A DNA stretch of 7,184 nucleotides, taken from assembly GCA_016935035.1 (NCBI GenBank), contig JAFGRR010000205.1, forward strand, positions 1 to 7,184. Reading direction: 5' to 3'. The stretch comes from Phycisphaerae bacterium. Lineage in GTDB: Bacteria; Planctomycetota; Phycisphaerae; UBA1845; Fen-1342. Each line of letters begins with the position of its first letter. Within the stretch, counting starts at the first letter, position 1. The notes below the pieces were generated by a model. That model did no database searches, had not been told where the DNA came from, and was given only the letters and a program-made list of their open reading frames with translations. This document shows, one piece after another, positions 5,212 through 7,184 of this stretch. The position numbers and the translations under genes are program-made.

Positions 5212-6321
5212 ATGAGCAGCACGTTAGTTTCCAAGATCGAGCCGTCGCCGGCCGTCCGCGACATTCCTGCGTACCAGCCGCCGGCACGATCGCAGACAGT
5301 TGATCTGTACCTGGACAGTAATGAGGGTGCGACGCCGCGGGCGGATCTGCTGGCGGAGATCGTCGGGCTCGATGCGAACACGTTGCGGAGCTATCCGCGC
5401 AAGCAGCCGATGGAGGCGTTACTGGCGCAGCGTTTGGGCGTGCGACCCGAGCAGGTCGTCGTGACCGCCGGCGGCGATGAGGCACTTGATCGGTCCTGCC
5501 GCGCGGTGCTGGGGCCGGGACGCGATCTGATCATGCCGGTGCCGAGCTTCGAAATGATCGAGCGCTATGCCCGGCTGTTGCGGGCCGAGGTGCGGACGGT
5601 GCCGTGGACGAGCGGGCCGTATCCGACTGAAGCCGTGCTTGAGGCGGTCGGGCCGCGGACCGGGGCCATCGCCGTGGTGTCGCCGAACAATCCGACTGGC
5701 GCGGTGGCCAGTGCCGATGATCTGCGAGAGTTGTCGGCCGCTGCCCCGCAGGCATTGCTGATTGTGGACCTGGCGTATGGCGAGTTCGCGGACGAGGACC
5801 TGACGCTGACGGCGCTGTCGCTGCCGAACGCCGTTGTGATTCGCACGTTGTCGAAGGCGTGGGGGCTGGCGGGGCTGCGTGTCGGCTACGCGGTCGGGCC
5901 GGAGGCGATTATCAACTGGCTGCGGGCGGCGGGTGGGCCGTATCCGGTGTCGGCACTGTCACTGGCGGTCGCGCAGCGCCAGCTCGTGGTCGGCGACGCC
6001 GCTTTACGCTGCTTCGTCGAGACGATCCGCAGCGAACGCTCTGCACTCAGCGAGCTTCTGCAAAGTCGCGGTGCCGCGCCGCTGCCGTCACAAGGCAACT
6101 TCGTACTCGTCCGTCTTGGCGACGCATCGCGCATCAAGAATGAACTGCTCGCGCGCGGTATCAGTGTGCGCGACTTTGCCACCAATCCCGACCTGGCCGC
6201 ACATTTGCGCATCACGCTGCCCGGTGACGCTGTAGCGTTTTCGCGCCTGAACGCCGCACTCGAACAAATCAGCACCACGTGTCCGGCCGCATTCCGGGCC
6301 GCCGGCAAGGAGCAACCATGA
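5212..6321 (+). CDS. hisC: Histidinol-phosphate aminotransferase
   Basis: HisC is a cytoplasmic PLP enzyme of fold type I that converts imidazole-acetol phosphate and glutamate to histidinol phosphate and 2-oxoglutarate. The 369-residue protein shows the family order: LDSNEGA near the N terminus, RSYPRKQ (Tyr61), TAGGDEALD (85-93), SPNNPTG (157-163), Asp186 and Tyr189 in VDLAYGEF, the PLP Schiff-base lysine Lys215 in TLSKAWGLAGLRVGY with Arg223, and Arg333 in LRITLPG for substrate carboxylate. The DEAY motif common in the family is DLAY here, a tolerated-looking change next to the PLP-pyridine aspartate. AGGAGG (5198-5203) lies 8 nt before the ATG. The stop overlaps the hisB start as ATGA. 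Confidence 0.94.
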   Translation: MSSTLVSKIEPSPAVRDIPAYQPPARSQTVDLYLDSNEGATPRADLLAEIVGLDANTLRSYPRKQPMEALLAQRLGVRPEQVVVTAGGDEALDRSCRAVLGPGRDLIMPVPSFEMIERYARLLRAEVRTVPWTSGPYPTEAVLEAVGPRTGAIAVVSPNNPTGAVASADDLRELSAAAPQALLIVDLAYGEFADEDLTLTALSLPNAVVIRTLSKAWGLAGLRVGYAVGPEAIINWLRAAGGPYPVSALSLAVAQRQLVVGDAALRCFVETIRSERSALSELLQSRGAAPLPSQGNFVLVRLGDASRIKNELLARGISVRDFATNPDLAAHLRITLPGDAVAFSRLNAALEQISTTCPAAFRAAGKEQP

Positions 6322-6905
6322 CTCGCGCCGCCGTCGAAATCAAACGCAAGACCCTGGAGACCGACATCACGCTCAAGCTGTCGCTGGACGGCAGCGGCGT
6401 GGCGGACATCGATACGGGCATCGGCTTTCTCGATCACCTGTTGACGGCACTGACGCGTCACGCGCGTTTCGATCTGACGCTGAAGTGCCGTGGTGATCTG
6501 AACGTGGACGACCATCACACTGCCGAGGATTGTGCCCTCGCGATCGGCGCGGCAATCGACAAGGCGCTGGGCGACAAAGGCGGGATTACCCGCTTTGGCG
6601 ACGCAATCGTCCCGTTGGACGACGCCCTGGCCCGCGCCGTTGTCGATCTATCGGGCCGGCCGTTCGCGGTGATCGAGCTTGGGCTACGGCGGGAATGTCT
6701 CGGGCAACTGGCGTGCGAGAACGTCGCGCACGTGCTGGCGTCGCTCGCGACCGCCGCCCGCTGCAACCTGCACGTCGATGTACTGCGTGGCGACAACGAT
6801 CATCACCGCGCCGAGGCGGCTTTTAAGGCTGTAGCACTTGCGTTGCGAACCGCTGCCCGCTGCGATGGCACCAACGATATCCCCAGCACGAAAGGTGTTC
6901 TGTGA
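6318..6905 (+). CDS. hisB: Imidazoleglycerol-phosphate dehydratase (monofunctional)
   Basis: HisB dehydrates imidazole-glycerol phosphate to imidazole-acetol phosphate, the substrate of HisC. The 195 residues contain the whole dehydratase fold and no histidinol-phosphatase domain, unlike the bifunctional enterobacterial HisB. Metal- and substrate-binding motifs are clear: DTGIGFLDH (32-40), DDHHTAED (64-71), VDLSGRPF (109-116), NDHHRAEAAFK (160-170) and the C-terminal PSTKGVL. The chosen ATG at 6318 has AAGGAG (6307-6312) 5 nt upstream and forms an ATGA overlap with the hisC stop. A GTG at 6279 would add 13 residues not expected for the family. The hisH start overlaps its stop as GTGA. Confidence 0.95.
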   Translation: MTRAAVEIKRKTLETDITLKLSLDGSGVADIDTGIGFLDHLLTALTRHARFDLTLKCRGDLNVDDHHTAEDCALAIGAAIDKALGDKGGITRFGDAIVPLDDALARAVVDLSGRPFAVIELGLRRECLGQLACENVAHVLASLATAARCNLHVDVLRGDNDHHRAEAAFKAVALALRTAARCDGTNDIPSTKGVL

Positions 6906-7184
6906 ACGCGACTGATGAAGTAATGGTCGTCCGCACCGGCACGGCGAACCTGGCGTCGGTGTGTGCCGGTTTGCGGCGCGTCGGGGCGAAGCCACGTATC
7001 ACGGAGAGTCCGCGTGATGTGGCTGACGCACGCCGGGTGGTTCTGCCGGGCGTGGGGGCGTTTGGGGCGACGATGGAGTGTCTGCGGCAGTGTGGCCTGG
7101 TGGACGTGCTGACGGAGCGCTTCAACGCCGGCCGGCCGACGCTGGCGGTTTGCCTCGGTATGCAACTGCTGTGCGAGAGCAGCG
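6902..7184 (+). CDS. hisH: Imidazole glycerol phosphate synthase glutaminase subunit, N-terminal part (cut by window edge)
   Basis: HisH hydrolyses glutamine and passes ammonia to HisF for imidazole-glycerol phosphate formation. Ninety-four codons are visible and the frame is open at the right edge. RTGTANLASVCAGLRRVGAK corresponds to the N-terminal strand and helix, PGVGAFG (49-55) to the oxyanion region, and LAVCLGMQLL holds the nucleophile Cys84. The GTG at 6902 overlaps the hisB stop (GTGA) with AAAGGTG 4 nt upstream. An in-frame ATG at 6923 would give a start closer to usual HisH and is a real alternative. The usual DYGMGNL is replaced by RTGTANL. The gene continues the his operon; hisA and hisF may lie beyond the window. 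Confidence 0.9.
   Translation, partial: MNATDEVMVVRTGTANLASVCAGLRRVGAKPRITESPRDVADARRVVLPGVGAFGATMECLRQCGLVDVLTERFNAGRPTLAVCLGMQLLCESS

Noticed and set aside
4548..5381. 277-codon minus-strand frame spanning hisG and the start of hisC
   Set aside because: It crosses two certain genes antisense and looks like GC-rich shadow coding.
6279..6317. Earlier GTG start for hisB
   Set aside because: It would add 13 residues outside the family's normal start, and the ATG at 6318 has a good ribosome site and the ATGA overlap.

Overview
The window is about 7.2 kb of GC-rich bacterial chromosome. Protein resemblance (HflK-like SPFH protein, transglutaminase of the N-terminally extended type, EAHN-type creatininase, HisH with an RTGTANLAS start) suggests a Planctomycetota-like organism. 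That placement is from memory of the families, not from a search. Nothing marks the region as a plasmid, phage or transposon.

Layout. Positions 1-308 (+) hold the C-terminal 101 codons of an HflK-like membrane protease regulator. A short convergent spacer (309-433) follows, with a near-perfect hairpin and a tandem 10-bp repeat. On the minus strand lie a secreted 858-residue protein fusing a transglutaminase-like cysteine peptidase domain to a serine beta-lactamase/esterase-type domain (434-3010), and a creatininase-family metal amidohydrolase (3202-3975). A divergent control region (3976-4304) separates these from a plus-strand histidine operon: hisG (4305-5180), hisC (5212-6321), hisB (6318-6905) and the start of hisH (6902 to the window edge).

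The most interesting part is the his leader at 4094-4304. A strong sigma70-type promoter (TTGACA, 16-nt spacer, TATACT) lies only about 10 nt before a 20-codon ORF encoding MNNVVLNKLHHHHHANHVVG, with five consecutive His codons and a sixth three codons later. After it comes a textbook intrinsic terminator (10-bp GC stem, tetraloop, T-rich tract). Two mutually exclusive upstream pairings can be drawn by eye: His codons with the region around the leader stop codon (1:2), and that same region with the 5' arm of the terminator (2:3, antiterminator). This is a complete ribosome-mediated attenuator. The promoter position implies that the leader peptide is translated from an essentially leaderless transcript. 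A further 7-bp hairpin buries the hisG Shine-Dalgarno sequence.

How the genes work together. HisG catalyses step 1 of histidine biosynthesis, HisB and HisC the dehydratase and transaminase steps, and HisH is the glutaminase subunit of imidazole-glycerol-phosphate synthase. The ATGA (hisC-hisB) and GTGA (hisB-hisH) overlaps suggest translational coupling, so the leader attenuator probably controls the whole run. The minus-strand hydrolases have no evident link to histidine synthesis.
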